Shown one piece after another: positions 26,701 through 41,700 of a stretch of 64,000 nucleotides of DNA. The stretch is from Blastobasis lacticolella (taxonomy: Eukaryota; Arthropoda; Insecta; Lepidoptera; Blastobasidae). The notes under the pieces were generated by a model that did no database searches, was not told the origin of the DNA, and saw only the letters and a program-made list of their open reading frames with translations. The position numbers and the translations under genes were made by a program. Numbering within the stretch: position 1 is the first letter of the stretch; each line of letters starts with the position of its first letter. Location: positions 12,975,428 through 13,039,427 of the forward strand of contig LR990049.1 of NCBI GenBank assembly GCA_905147135.1. The letters are read 5' to 3'.

Positions 26701-29700
26701 GGGTGTTGTACAATCCAAGATTGGTCATGTGGTGTCCGGCAGAGTAGAATAGCACCAACCCATTACGGGTTGGTGCTATTCTACTCTGCCAATATTACAC
26801 TCTATTACACTCGTGGGTGTCGTACAAGGCGACTAATGTTATCGAGACAAAAGATCTAGAGTCTCCGTAGGCTGGCAAAATACTTATAACACTACGATCT
26901 CCAACCCGCCTGCCAAGCGTGGAGATTATGGCAATAACCTCCCCTTTCGTGGAAGAGGGCCTAAGTCCTGCAGTGGACTGGTATGTGATGTGATGTGTGC
27001 TGTGATGATGACAGTCCAAGATGCATTTATAATTGAAGTACTTAGACCACCTAGTATATTAGAAAATGGGTAGCAACTTTTTTTTAATACAATTTCCAAC
27101 CCGCCTAGCAATATGACATAAAAAATAATCATTTTGGCGTTAATGTCCCATTTGTGCTCTCGCACGCGAGGGCCCGGGGTTCGCCCTTCGTTCACGTTCG
27201 GAATTGGCAGGCGGGAGCGTCGGTGGCCTAGTGGATAAGAGATTCGACTCATAAGCGAGAGGTCCCGGTTTCGTATCCCAATGCCGCCATGTACCAATGA
27301 CTCTTTTCTGAGGTTATGTACATTAGTGGACCACTAACCAGTGTGGGAAAACATCGTGATAAGACCTGCACGTTCAGGCGACTGAATGTGTAACCATGAT
27401 CCAATCTGTTCAGGTTTCCCTGGTGGCAGGGTCACCTAGGTCTGATGGCAGTCGCTTCACTGCAATTACCTGATCTGTCAAATCCTGCATCACGGTCAAG
27501 GCTGACCCCGGGCCCTCGTACGCTAGAGCATAACCGGGACATTAACACCAAGATGATGATTATAGTTTGTTTAATCAATCGCAGTCATCATCCCTGCCCT
27601 AATCCCACTAAGCTTCTCTCGGGATTATTCGAAGTTATCTCTGAAAGTTTGTTTTATCAAAACTACACAGAACATACAATCTGTCTTAACTTAACCATTG
27701 TTTGGGTAACTTCTCATTGCCATTATCAATAGACAATGGTTTGGTTTAATTCATCGAGGTAGGCAAATAATGTGTACTTCTGTGATTTCGTAATTTTCAT
27801 GGAGTTGCGAAACTTTTGCGAATCCGTTTTGGCTGTGCGGCTTCAGATTTTATTGGCCGTGATACCGTGATATGGTACGCATGGAGGCTTTCAACGGTGC
27901 TTCTGAACAGTGACCGCGCGCCCTCAATAGCTTCCTTGGACACACGGCCTGGTGCCCACAGCCCACTAACCGCAGGCTGGGGCCTGTCCACTTCATTTAA
28001 CGCATTCAGTTGTCGGACAGGGGGAGGGGTAATGACCAGTGCGTCGGTTGGGATTTAATACGTACACAGACACCCGACTTACCCTTACCCGAGCGGGAAA
28101 CTTATTTAGTGACGTTGCTAAAACATATGTTTGACTAGCTTTTATCCGCGGCGTCGTCCGCGAAATATTCGGGAATGCTGTGTTCCTATGGTAAAAATGT
28201 TGAATTTCAACATGAATGCTAAGTGTTATTCAGATTTCTGTAATAATAAGCTGCTACGGAACAGCGAAATTCAGTTAAGGTTTTTTTGCGAGTAACAAAC
28301 ACCCATCTTTACAAACGTTCGCCTTTAATCTCTATAAATAGGATAAGATCTATTATTCGTTTTGGTAGTCTACCGTATCAATACCCATTTCAGATGCAAT
28401 GTTTAGTTACCGCTTTACATTTTGTATGGTTGTGTCTAGGGATTACCACATAACACATAACTTTTGTTTGAGAAAGGGTTCTCAGTGCACAGCGCGAGCA
28501 AAAGTACCTACAGATGTAAATATTTTAGTAGGCCGACTCGGCGTCTCTAAGTAACGACTTCATTGCGTCCTACGTACGACAGTAAAAGTGCGCCGGCAAT
28601 AGTAGCAACGCAATTTAAGTCACTCCCTAGCCTGGCCGGAGCCGGCCTGACCCTAACGACGCGATTATCTTATCCTACGATTAGCACGCCGCATACTAAT
28701 GGCTTTTAATAGCGGCCACATGTCCCACAATTCCACGCAAGGCCACAAACTCTCTGGAAACAACACTTGGTTATGATTCCGGATGTACATTGCGTTATTT
28801 GCTGAAGTACCGTCAACGCAATGAGTGATATCCGACTTGCAAGCAGTACCGGGTTCGAATCCCACTGCCGCCATGCACCAATGACTATTTTCTTAGTTTG
28901 TTTTGTTAGTTGAGTTACTAACCGATGCTCTCACAGTGAGGGAAAACATCGTCATGAAACCTACACAGCCAAGCAACTGAATGTATAACCATGATCCAAA
29001 CTGGTCTGGTTTCCCTGGTAGCAGGGTCACGGAGGTCAGAGGCAGTCGGTCCACTCTAATTACCTGATCTGCCGAATCCTGGATCATGGTCAAGGTGGAC
29101 CCTGGGCCCTCGTGCGCGAGAGCACAACTGGGACATTAACGACAAGATGATTATTCTTTTATTTTATAGTAATGGCTTTTAATTGCGGCCATACAATCAT
29201 ACACGCCATAATTCCACGCAAGGCTAAGAAATTCCCTGGAAACAACTTTCGATTTTGTTTCCGGATGTAGATTGCATTATTTGCTGAAATATGAGCAACG
29301 CAGCGAGTTAGGCGCCAAATTGGATTTTAGCGCCATGAAATGAATCCTCATTTATTTAGGTAAATTTGCAGCGAATTCTATTTCCTACCAATTACGTCGC
29401 GAATCGTAAAACGAACGGTGCCGCAATAAATTATCTCCCAATTTATGTTGCCGTTAAACTGTTTCATGTTTTATAATACCATAATAGCGACGACCAGCCC
29501 TGGTTTCGGACAGGTACAGATCAAACCATGCATTAGGGATAGAACTGTATCTAAATTCATGGCATTATTGTTTAGGAGAAGATAATAATGTGTGAGCGAC
29601 TTGTGTGTAAACCTATTTATTTTTACTATTAGTTTTAGTTTGCTTAGTTCTGTTATTTGACAATTAGATTTAATATTCCTAGGAGGATATTAATTGACAA

Positions 29701-32700
29701 TTATTTCTTAGGTTATTTTGTTCGGTTTTATGAGCAGGTAACATGACCTAAATCCAAATGGCCGCCTCTGTAAATCCTGGCGCTGTTGATTCATTCGAGG
29801 TAATTTTCTACGGCGTTTTCGTAAGCTCGTCCATAACTTTCTTGTAACATTGAGGGTTATCTTGCCTTTAATATGGCGAATATTTGTTTGCTTGTCCAAT
29901 GTTGCTGGTTAGTATAAAAAATACGAGGCCCTTAAAACTCTCCTACAAGGCTGTTGTCCAACAATTTGTTGTCTTTACCGTCTTTCGAGCTATGTATATA
30001 ATTCTTCGCACGTTTAAACTCAAACTCTAACTAAACTTGTTTATTCAATTTAAGGTTTCAAGAAACACGTCAACAATAAATACATAACAAACGAATATTA
30101 CAGGTTAGGCAGTAGTTTAGATATCTTAGTAGTCAAGACAATATTTCAATGTATGAATTCATAATAATAAAATGTTACAATTGTTTCTCAGTCAATAGAA
30201 TAATGAATTAATCACATCATAAAAAAAAAAATTACCCGTATTGTAATATAATAAATCACATGTCAACCAAATCTTTGCAAACAAATTAAACAAATCAATA
30301 TAAATTATTCTAACACTATGTTCAATTACATTTAATTTATAAATTAAATTTATAATAAATACAATTAACAATAAAAGTACTGTCTCGATCTGAAACGCAG
30401 CAGGAAACATAGAAGATTGGTCGGATCAAAAAAATTCAACACCATGGATTTTTATATAAAAAAAAAAAGATAATTTACCCTTGATCCAGGATTTAAATTC
30501 CCTGAGAGGCAATCCATGAATTTCCTCGGGTACCTTATTGTAAAAAGTTACACATTGACCCAAAAATAACCGTTTAACTTTAAGTAATCTATAGCGATCT
30601 ATCACCTAACTGTCCTTATGCCTTGTGTTATAATTATGATTATCAGAATTCCTAGTTATATCGTGGTTCGGTTACGGACTCAAAGAATCCACGATAAATT
30701 ACTGCAAACGGATTAACTGCTTCAAAATGCCCAGAATGCGCCGCTATTAGGTGAAATAATTTTCAACATCCTCATTATCATCATAAATAGAACAAGGGAA
30801 GTCTGCGCGCTGTTGACGTCGAGCCTTTTAAACGTTTTCCTAACGTATTGTACAGTCAGCTCCAGGGTGAATACACTGAATGGATGGTAGAGGGGTCAGT
30901 TCTCTCTGCAGCTGACTGTACCTGTATTTCTTTACTGAACGTTCGGAAGCTCGAATTCAATCACCCTTTCTTTATATTGTGTAATGCTTGATCATGTAAC
31001 ATTATCTGACAAGTTTATAAACTCGCTCACAATGTGCATTGAAATCGTTCAATTGTTAGGTACTTCGTGTGACTTTGTACAGGGGCATATACCTACAGTA
31101 TAAACAGCTAATACGTATGTATCGTGGATAAATAAACATAATAAAAAGGCAATAAAAAACGCCTACTAATTAAATTTTGGCTAAATCCGGGCAATCCCGG
31201 AGGCAGTCAACTTTGCCTTTGATATAAACAGCTAACACGTATGTCTAGTATTTTTTTATTTTTTATGTTTTACGGCAAACAAACAGGCAAGCGGGATGGA
31301 AAGTGGTCACCGCCGCCTATGGACATCAGCAACACCAGGGGAGTCACTAATGTAATCCCAAACGCCTACTAGTTAGATTTCGGATAAATCCGGGCAATCC
31401 CGGGGGCAGTCAACTTTTGTGAAACCGAACGTTTCCCCGTAGACAGTAAATCCATTAGATACCACAAAGGCTAACATTGCCGTAACTCTATATTTGTATA
31501 GGACAGGATATCATTAAACACGCCTATTGTTGTGTACTAAATAAACATTACATTATTTCATTGGAATTTAGGGAAGCCTTACTAAACCCGTGCATATCTA
31601 CTACTAGATTTGTATTTACGGCAGAAATAAATTAGGTGGTAATACCTAACTAGAACGACTCGCAAGCTTGACAGAATCTTACAAAGCAATTATTGTACCA
31701 CTCTTATAATATTTGTATGATGTTGACACGGTTGCATCAGTATTATAAATTAGGTTTTAAACTGACCTATTTACAAGTTTCTAGCCGCTTCCACTTCACC
31801 TAGATTAAGTTTTGGCTGCGCTCATGCAAATGTATTTCACAACTAACTAATGTAACTCATTAGTTAATATAATCTCGTGCATTCTCTCATTTCCTATCCT
31901 TTCGACTAGGTATATTTTACTTTGTACATTACCAGTTTAATTATTATAGGTAGATATATCCATTTATCCATGCATGTTGATCTCTTATTAATTCAAATCC
32001 AAGGTTTAAGTTTTATTCACACTGGATATTCCTGTAATATCCTTCAAGTGAGGGCTATCTGTATTGGGAACCTGCATTCAATTTAATTATTTAGGTTTGA
32101 ACGTCAAATTCCCGATTCTCGTCATGTGTTTAGTTAAATATGACAACGATCATACCCAAGTGTCAAATGTAATGTAGTGCTGGATACCGAAAGCGATAAT
32201 TCGTTATCCTTATCCTAATCGTCTTAGACTCTATAATAGATCTTAAAACTGTAGGGATATAACAGATAACGCATAGTAGGAAACATTACTCACTGTGGCA
32301 AAGCATACCAATATCTTGGGCAAGAATTTATTACTATGTAGAGTGCGACTGCAGCTGTGAGTCAGCTGTGCTTGGCTATCAATCATGCAAAAAGAAAATT
32401 GTGTAAAATTTCGCACACAGATATTCATGTTCTGGAATGGGAATAGGACATATATAGGTTAGGCACTTAATATTTAAAGAGTCACAGGTATAAGCTAGTT
32501 GGTAAATAAAAAACTAGGTACCTGCAGGGTGCAACCAGTGTTGGTGCATGCCCTTAAATAGAAGTAAACAATGTTTGGGCAAGGCATCTATTATCTAACG
32601 TTATCGTCCATATCTCTTATGACTCACTGGCATAGCAAGATATAAATTGAACGAATGATGATCGAGTTTAATTTAGTCAACAGCGCATAGTCGTACACGC

Positions 32701-35700
32701 CTTGTGTGGGATCTTGTGATATCGTCAGTGTTGTGTTTTGTGTGTGGTTTTGAACGATGAATCCCTCTGAAACCGACAGCCGTATAAGAAACATGAGGAA
32801 TCTCATAGAGATGTTCGAGGCGCGACGTAATCTCGACGGTGACGGGGACTTGGATATCGGCGATGGCAATCACGAGGGCGGCGCCGCATTCGGTACGAAT
32901 GACTTCCAATTTCAGTCACGAGCACTATTGGTGATACCGCGGTTCGCTAGAATTGGAGAAATGACTAATATTTCCAGAGAAATTCCCAGCGGAAATTAAT
33001 TTGCATTGTACGACTTAGTCGTTTCTTGTGAATTCTAAATACGCGACTTTCCAAAATTGTAGCAGTGATCATCGCAGATAAGAATCGTAATGGGTATTTT
33101 GCTGTTTCCTACATGCTTGTTAAGAATAAAAATTATGGCAAAACACTGATCTTTGAAGAATTAAGCCAGGCAGTGGACTGTTGTTTGGATATTTTTTGTA
33201 TTTAAAATCACTTTGCGTTTTCATCTCCGAAATACGTACCAACAATGGCATGCCGGCCGGCGCGGCCTAACACAATGGTTGAGTGTGACGTCACACCTGT
33301 GACCATTATGACCGGTCTGACTATAAGAGAGGTAGGCCATAGCGGGGTATCCCGTTGGAATTGGAGCCGCCCGACTGGGGACATACCTCCACCTTACATA
33401 ATACCGCAGCTAAACAATACTCTTTTAAATAGTATTGTCTTTCTGCCGGTGAGTAAGGTCACTGGTGCTCTATGGAAGGGGGATTTGGGGAACCGTGGCT
33501 TTGGCAGTGGACGGGTATTTGCCTTTTTTCTGCCAGAGCAACGTGTTATAGAGGTGGGCAACGCATTGGCATACTTTTAGTGTTGCTAATGTCTATAGGC
33601 AGTGGTGACCACTTTTCATCAGGAATTTAAAGGGTAAACCAGAGTTGAATATGGGAAAGAAAACTTAAATAAAGCCATAATTAAAATAATCTTAATTTAA
33701 TGCACTAGCTGTTTGCATCGTGGAGTCTCTCATCAACCCTCTTGAGTGAACCATCAGATGATCGACTTGCTCGTTTTCCTCCAATGAATATAAATAAAAA
33801 ATCAAAGCAAATTCTCCGCGCCTTAGTCTTTACAGGTCACCGAATCTTTTCGATAAGTATTATATTTTTGTATATAAACACGAGCAAGTATGGTAATAGG
33901 ATAAGGGAACCGTGCGGTTCTATATACGTTGGTGGGGTATTCATAAATAATAAGCAATTATAATGCTTGCTTTTACGATTGGCAGGCAGGTATAGAAAAT
34001 AAGCATTCAGTCGTGTTTTTATTTACATAGTTGCTTTCCTTAGTTAAAAATGTAGAACATAAAAACTATATTTCGGGCCGCAGTGCACACAGATATAGTA
34101 ATTGTATTTAAGCGTGGTATGTTAGGCAAATTAAATTTATTCTAATTGTTCAAAATATTCTATCAGTTAAAAAAAAGTCAATATTCGTGAAAGTTATATC
34201 TTTACGAAGCTCATTTGTTTATAACCTATTGAGGTGATAAAATACGGTATTCCATTGTACAGTAATTAGGTAGAGCACACGCACAATGCAACTCTACAGC
34301 ATAATTTCTATTTTTTTTATGTCATACGATAGGCAAACAAGCAAGTGGTGATAGAAAGTGGTCACCACTGCCTATAGACATATACATCAATAGTATCGCC
34401 AATGCGTTGCCTACCTCTATCACACGTTGCTCTGGCAGCAAAAAGGCAAATGCCCCATCACTGCCAAAGCCACGGTTCCCTAAACCACCCCACCCATGGA
34501 GCACTGGAGACCTTACTAACCGGCAGAAACACAATACTAGGCCTTGCTTACTCATTTCTTTGAATGCCTTTTCTATTACGTCTGCACTTTGCACGTATCG
34601 TACGTAAATCTTTGCAAGCGCCGACCTTCATTCAGCCTGTATTCATTATTTTCATTCGTAACTATGTTAACCCCTAACCCGCGGCATCCTAATATTTTTT
34701 CCAGGACATAAAACTCCGTATCACACTCTGGAAGAATGTAGCTTCTTAATAGGGAACGAATTATCGATATCGGTTCAGGTAATTCGAAATTTACGAAATT
34801 TCCCTGTGCGTGTTATTTTGTAGGTAGAATATTAATGTGTAGGTAGAGTACACAGTCAGCGCTGTGTATCGTGTAACTGTGCGTAGGTACCTGGGTATTT
34901 GCCAACCTGAGGGATTATGTGGGTACGAAATTCATTGGCGAGAATGACAAAACAGCGGGGGGTGTTTGTTTATTAACGCTATGTCACCCCTTTTATTCCG
35001 GAGGGATGTCGTTGCTACTTTTGTTCGGAATTCATAAAACGGTAATAAGCTTAATTAATTGCCACTGTCGTATCGGGTGTCGGGATGAGTTGACGCGATT
35101 CTAGTGTTTATTTTTCACTTGACTGTTTGCTGTCGATGCCATGTCTTTCGGTAAATTATTGCAGTTGTTTGAATTGTAATAAGTTAATTTAGTAGATGGT
35201 TTTATTGGCAACAGTTTAGGTAAAATATATCGAGAGATATCAGGTATATTGGGTAAATAATAAGATACTTACCTGTCGATTTTCGTGACTGAACTGAAGT
35301 CCTGAATAAATATTGTTGACTGAAGAAACGTAAATCCTCGATGGAATTTGCCCGTTATTGATGCTAATATTATTTGTTCTGTGAAATATGGCTTGGCTTT
35401 ACTTTGAATATTTTACCTTCGAGTTGTGTGTTCGAGTTAGGTGGAATCCCTGAAGGTTATTTGATATTTTCGGGAATAATTACGGATTTTCTTGTTAGCC
35501 TCTGATTTAATCACCTGGGGCACCAAATTAATGAAGCGTAATATTATTATTTTAGCTGACTGAGGATTGGGATAGCAAATTGGATCCAGTGGTTTGGTCA
35601 TTACAAATCTAAATATAGATTATGTACAGTGATATCAATTACTAACGTAGGACAGTACTCTGTTAATTACAAATTAGATACGAAATTTAAAACCTCTCAG

Positions 35701-38700
35701 AGTAACCCAAGTCCCTGGTACCCCTTTACACTAAATCTTAAATTGTTATTGGTGGTGTAGGTACCTTGATTTAGAAAGTTGATCGTTAAAATTCTTGTTG
35801 TACAGGACCGAAACTGTCCTAATGGCAACTCCCCGAGAGTGCCAAAATGTCATTTCTTTCGAAGCAAACCAAATTACATGCTACTCGAGCGAAAATTCTC
35901 GAGAATAAGAGTGTAACACCTCGAAAAATTGAGTCATCACCGTCTTTTTATCTAATCATAACTCGCTTCATGATTACAGATTTTCTTTTTGTTTCAGAAA
36001 AATAACTTATATCATATCAAGAGTTGTAGAGAGTTAGGTACTTGCTTGTGAATTAACTCGAGAGTGGATTTCAATACCTGAAGTGGCACTGTATTAAACT
36101 CCTCCCGTGCTTACCGTCTATGAAAAAAGGTCACATTTATAATGTAAGCCGAAATGATGGGAAGTGAAGGTATCGATCAATAATCAAATAAGGCGAGTGG
36201 CCTCTTTAAAGATACTTAAGGGACCCTCGATATCCTATTATATTAATATATAGGCTCTTGCTACAGATAGCAAAGATAGGTTGATGTGTCGACGATCGCA
36301 TTAGTTTTAGTTATTGCCGCCAGGAAAGGGTGAAATGGTGGTTTACAGTTCTATATAATGGAAAGATTTATTTCTTTGTTTGTATTCAATTCAAGATTTC
36401 TAATAGAAAAATAATTTCACTATTAGGGAGGATCCCTAGTTACATAAGGTTTTCATTCGTCTTAGAAGAATAATATGGTACCACTGGCTGGATACTTTAA
36501 ATTGAAAACCGCGCCAAACCGTTACCTATCAAAGTAAACAAAGACCACCTACCACTCATTCTCACCACTGTGAATCCACATCGGCAACCCAATGAGACAT
36601 TGAGTTTCGATTAAGCTCTTTACTATCTTTAGAACTTACAACAAAATTCGGCAATAAAATTAGGAGCGGCAGTGACCTTAATTATTTTACAATCGGCATC
36701 CCTAAATCCTCGATCCACAATGTTTAGTTGCAAAGTAAACATACCACTACAGTATGTAGCTGCATACCTGTATGCAGCGTGTCAGCGATAAAATAAGTAT
36801 ATCTTGTGCATCTGTAAAACAATGTCCCCTTGTACCCAGGTAGCGAAGGCGAGCCTACAGCCGCGGCCCACAGTCCGGCGGCGGAGCTCGAAGCGTTGAT
36901 CGAACGGTTGGAGCGTGTCACCTCGAGGCTCGAGCGGATCAGCCTGCGCGCGCGCACGCCCACCCCGCCGCGCTCCCCCGCGCCCTCGCCCGCCTCCGTG
37001 CACACCCCGCCTCCAGAACCGGAAGACGAGCCCGAGCCAATCGTCACAGACAATATGAGCGTCAACGGGTACCAGGACTTGGTCCAGGTGAGCTGCTTTC
37101 ATTTACACTGGTAATTGGTCACGTATTTGTTCGAGTGTTGTGAGAAGAACAATCGTGAACTGAATGAACAATAACTTTGTCAAAATAAAGTTAATACTTC
37201 GGCCATCATACGTATTATTAGTCACGTGATTTTCACATAAGGTAAACGCGATTCGGGCTTCTGTAGGCTAGAAAATGGATAGCAGTGTTTGTTCCTGTTG
37301 TTGTTGTATTTTAAGTTTTAATATTATTTTCTCTATCCCGTGGTTATGCGTGCAGATTACGGCAAAAATCTAGTCCTGCAGGAGGTTCAACTCGAGCTGT
37401 GGGCGTACTTTTTATATCTTTAAGGTGGCAAACAAACGTACGGCCTGCCTGGTGGTTAGCTGTTACCGTAGCCTATGAACTTTTGTAATACCGGAGGAAT
37501 CACTGCATTCCCGTATTGCCGATCCTGTAAAAACCATTTCACCCGTTTCTTTGTTGTTTTTGCGTTTAATGTTGGCCGTTTATTAATAATTATGACGAAA
37601 GGGATAATCCGGAACCCAAACCAGCAGTATTTTCCTTGTCACTCAAATAAGCTATTTAGAAATATCGCTGTTGATGGTCGCATAAAACAGCAAGACGTCT
37701 TATGAACTCAATATTAAAGTCGATATATTATATATTAGGATATTGCTGTAAGTAATATACTGGCCGTCAAAACTAAGTACCACACTTTTAAAATTGCAAA
37801 AATTTTTAAAGTATACATAGTCATAGACATAATATTTATTTGGCAATTTCTACAATATAAGTTAACAAAATATTTCTTACTAACATAAATTAGGTTAAAT
37901 ATTGTAGTGTCATGCCAAACTAGGGCTCTATGCTGTAGGTAGCGAGACCACAGCGTAAAGTGGATGTGTTCATTTTTACTTTTCGTTTTTGTATTATTTA
38001 TTTCTTGATCGATGAATTATGATTCGTGACACTTTACTTATCATGCCTATTTCACCTGAATCATGTTAAAGAACCATGGTTTTTCTGAAACTAGGCATAA
38101 ATATGCGTCGTACTCAAACAATGGTGGGTGTAACTTAAGCCGTCGGTCGTACGGTCCGTCATGTTAAGTGACGGTACGAAGAAACTGAAAACCATCGGAG
38201 AAGTCATTGTAATGGTGCACGAGGACCCGAGAAGACCGCTATGTTGTTTCCATAGTGTTGAAAAATCGCCACCTTAATGTAGTTGAAGTCCAGCAACAGC
38301 TTCTTCAGACCCGACATACTTATAAATGTAATAGTTTTTTGTCAGTAAGTTCAAAATGGCAACTTTTAAGCTTATATCTTTTTGTAACTTAAAGACGTCA
38401 CAAATATGTAATAAATTGTAGTTTTAAAGAAAATTGACGAAATTTTGTATAAAACGTTGTTTATTTCAAAACTTTTAACACCTTTAGTTTGGGAAAAATT
38501 GCAATTTTAAAAGTGTGGTACTTAGATTTGACGGCCAGTGTAGAATAAGCTTATGAAAATCTGGTATCAACGACTAAACACCACGACGCGTAATATTGAT
38601 CCAATATTTACAAGCTTCCTTAATACTCTAGTTAGCAGTATCTATCTAGTTTTCGATACACGTCTAATAGATTAGACCGAATACCGAAAACTGTTTGTTT

Positions 38701-41700
38701 TTCACTATTAATAAAATTGATACCCAAAACAATGTGAGTACTGTTCTTCACTTAACACAACGCTGGCTCCACGCCCTAAAATGTATCTTCGAAAGTTGAT
38801 CATGCCACTTGTTCCTACCTTGCACGGTTTCTCGCAAAGCGATTCATATTTGTAGTATGTTAGTTAAGTAAATACTGTAATGAGATGAATAAATAAATAA
38901 GTTAATCAGCCCCTACAACATCTTTCCAACGATACTTGGGACGACTGACCGATCGTGTCCGCGGGGAATACTGCGGGAAAGTCGATGTTACCTTTTTCAT
39001 GATGATTCATAGTGTGTAGTGTGTGTCCTTAACCTTAGGTGTAGGAGTTTCGAGCCGCCCAAGAGGCCTCCGACTAGGCTTATGACGAATAGCATACTGT
39101 AATCGACAATCGTCAAACTATGATCTGTATCAGATCAGGGAATCGAATCGAATACTGGATCACACGCTAAATATAATTTGTGTACCTATAACAAATATAA
39201 AAGAACAATCAATTACTTTTATCTACACTCATAGCTTAATGTACCAATTACATACTTGAAAGCAGTAGTGTAAGGATGAGCTTTTCACGCGATCTATAAA
39301 ATAAAAAAAAGGATTATCGGTACAGCATTTTCCATTACAGCAGTATCATATAACTTTTTAATCATTTCATTCTTAACTTCTGGGTGCGGTTAATTGGTTG
39401 AATAACGAACTGCGCCATTATCTGTGGATTGAGAGTCAGCTGCGCTGTATGGAATTATTTTCCCGATAAAGAGAATATTTTTTCCCATTGTTGCTGTTTG
39501 TGTTTGAAAATGTTTTTTTCTTGTTTGAATAAAATAAATAGATAATTGTGAAAGTAGGGAAGTGACTCTCACGCCGCTTAATATCCTCGATGCGGCAACA
39601 GAAATGACTCACAGATTACTTCCAGCTATGCTTCCAGCAAGGTTAAGAAAATTATAGGTACCTACAAAATTATAACATAAATATTTGTTTATTTATTTAT
39701 TAAAACTTTGCACTAAAGGTACATTATCTACTATATTATCTAGGCCTTATCTACCGCTCAATCGTGGAAAAAAGTGTTTGTTAAGATAAAATAGTGTATG
39801 CAACTGCATATAATTCGGTATTAAAACTCTCGTGTCAAACTATTATCACACTCGGCTACGTCTCTTGTGATAAACAGCCACTCGTTTTAATACCCCCTTT
39901 TACGAGTATATGCGAGTTGCATAAACTAGATACTATAAAAGATGATTCCTAGGAAATTAAAAGAAAACTTTCGGAAACGGCTACATTTTCGTAATAAAAT
40001 TGTAATTAAAGGTAGCCATAAAAAGTTACAAGGGTAAACCAAGTATTTAATTCCGCAAAACAAACTTTCGAAAAGTTTAGAAGACCATTACAAATTCTCG
40101 TTGGCTCTTTACCGAGATTGAAGGGATTCTTGTAGCGAACTTATTTGAACAGGGTCTGTGTTGTAACTCCTGTTAGTGCCGGCGGGAAAGCTTGAGGCAA
40201 TTAGTGCTTGTTAGCTCGTGCTCCTGGGCTCAGAAGAAGTACTCTTTGTGATTACATTCCATGGCTCCTTTTACGCAAATTAAGTATTATGCCGGTAGAC
40301 ATAATACTCTTTTACTGACCTTTAAGGCGAATGTGGTTCTTGTATTTTAACATTAATCTAATTAGTATTGAATTTACTTTACACATACAAAGTGGGCGAA
40401 TCCCACAGGGGTCGGCAGAGCTACCTTACACGTAGGCTCAATATCAATTAGGGTTTTGTTAAATTGGCTTAATTTGTCCCTAAAGGAGTACGAAAAGGTA
40501 ATATCATGTTTTTGGGTTCTAACACGGTGGAATGTAATCCTCTTCTCTCTATTTATCTAGATATAGGTAGGTACATACGATAAAATTTCACGACCTGACC
40601 TTATCACGAGCCTCCGTGAGTAATTCCATACAAATAAGGGGCATTCTCCGTATTATAAAAAATATAGCGCCACACAAATACCGAACATAACTAAACAAAG
40701 GAACAACACGATGAGCTGTGAAAGTGAATTTAATATTAACATGAATTTCCGAAAGTTTGTTTGGTCCATGCCCGAATTAATTAAATAAGGTAAAAGCGGC
40801 TTAACTTACTAAATAAATTAGTTTCAAGACGGTTTACTTCGCCCTTAAAGTTGAATAACAGCAAAGGACTTTCTGTTGACCTTTCTACTTTTTCTTCGTA
40901 ATTTAAAATTACCATAACGTTCAGTCTCATAAAAAAACCGAGTGTGAAAAACAAACAACAATCCAATAATAAATCTTTACTAGCCCTGTTTTGTTACGTA
41001 GTTCGATATCTCCATTTATTCACGGCTATGATACCGCCATTAATCATGTCTCGCACCATCTTCAGCTTATCGGGAGCTGTTTCATCAGCAGATTTATTAT
41101 TGTTTACACCCGTTGTTGGGTTAGGGTCTTGGCATAACATTTTTTTTACGGAATATCGCGTACCGTTACCGAACGCGTCGAGCTGAATCAAATGTTTTGT
41201 TATTCTAATTTATCTTAGTCGCGTCAGCAAATCAATAAGTTCCAGCTTGATCGTTGGCGACGTTTAACCGCACTCCCTTTTTATATTTCGACGAGGCAAG
41301 GGAAACCTTCATACCGCCCTGTGGTTAAACGAATTCTTTCAGAAATTCGTATTCTTGCGTAGACTCTTGGCTCGCCCACGTACCGTTGCGAGGACGGTAA
41401 CTTGGTAATTGGTTTTTGATAGCGTGGCCCTACAAACGCTTTTTTGTTACAGGGACCGCTGCGGACCTACGTCTCGCTGTCACAGCAGATCGGCGGCGAT
41501 GTAGCCACGCATGCCAATCTTGTCAACAATGCGTTCCAGTAAGTTTTTAGTTTTTCATTTAGCCTGCCTGTTCCATTGCCTTTTAAGATAAAAGTACTTA
41601 CTTAGTTTATCACAACAGGACGCAGCTCCGCTACATCCAGCTGGCGACAACCCGCAGCAAGCCCTCCCAGGGCGAAGAGTCGCAGCTGCTGGCCCCGACC

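Noticed and set aside
27210..27300. tRNA-like sequence with A- and B-box words (also at 13760, 25990, 28840, 50190 and 61420)
   Set aside because: Each is continuous with a repeated non-tRNA body, so these are SINE heads rather than tRNA genes.
36724..37102. Two minus-strand open frames of more than 100 codons, Gly/Arg-rich
   Set aside because: They are antisense to CAP exon 2, and their composition follows from its Pro- and Arg-rich codons.
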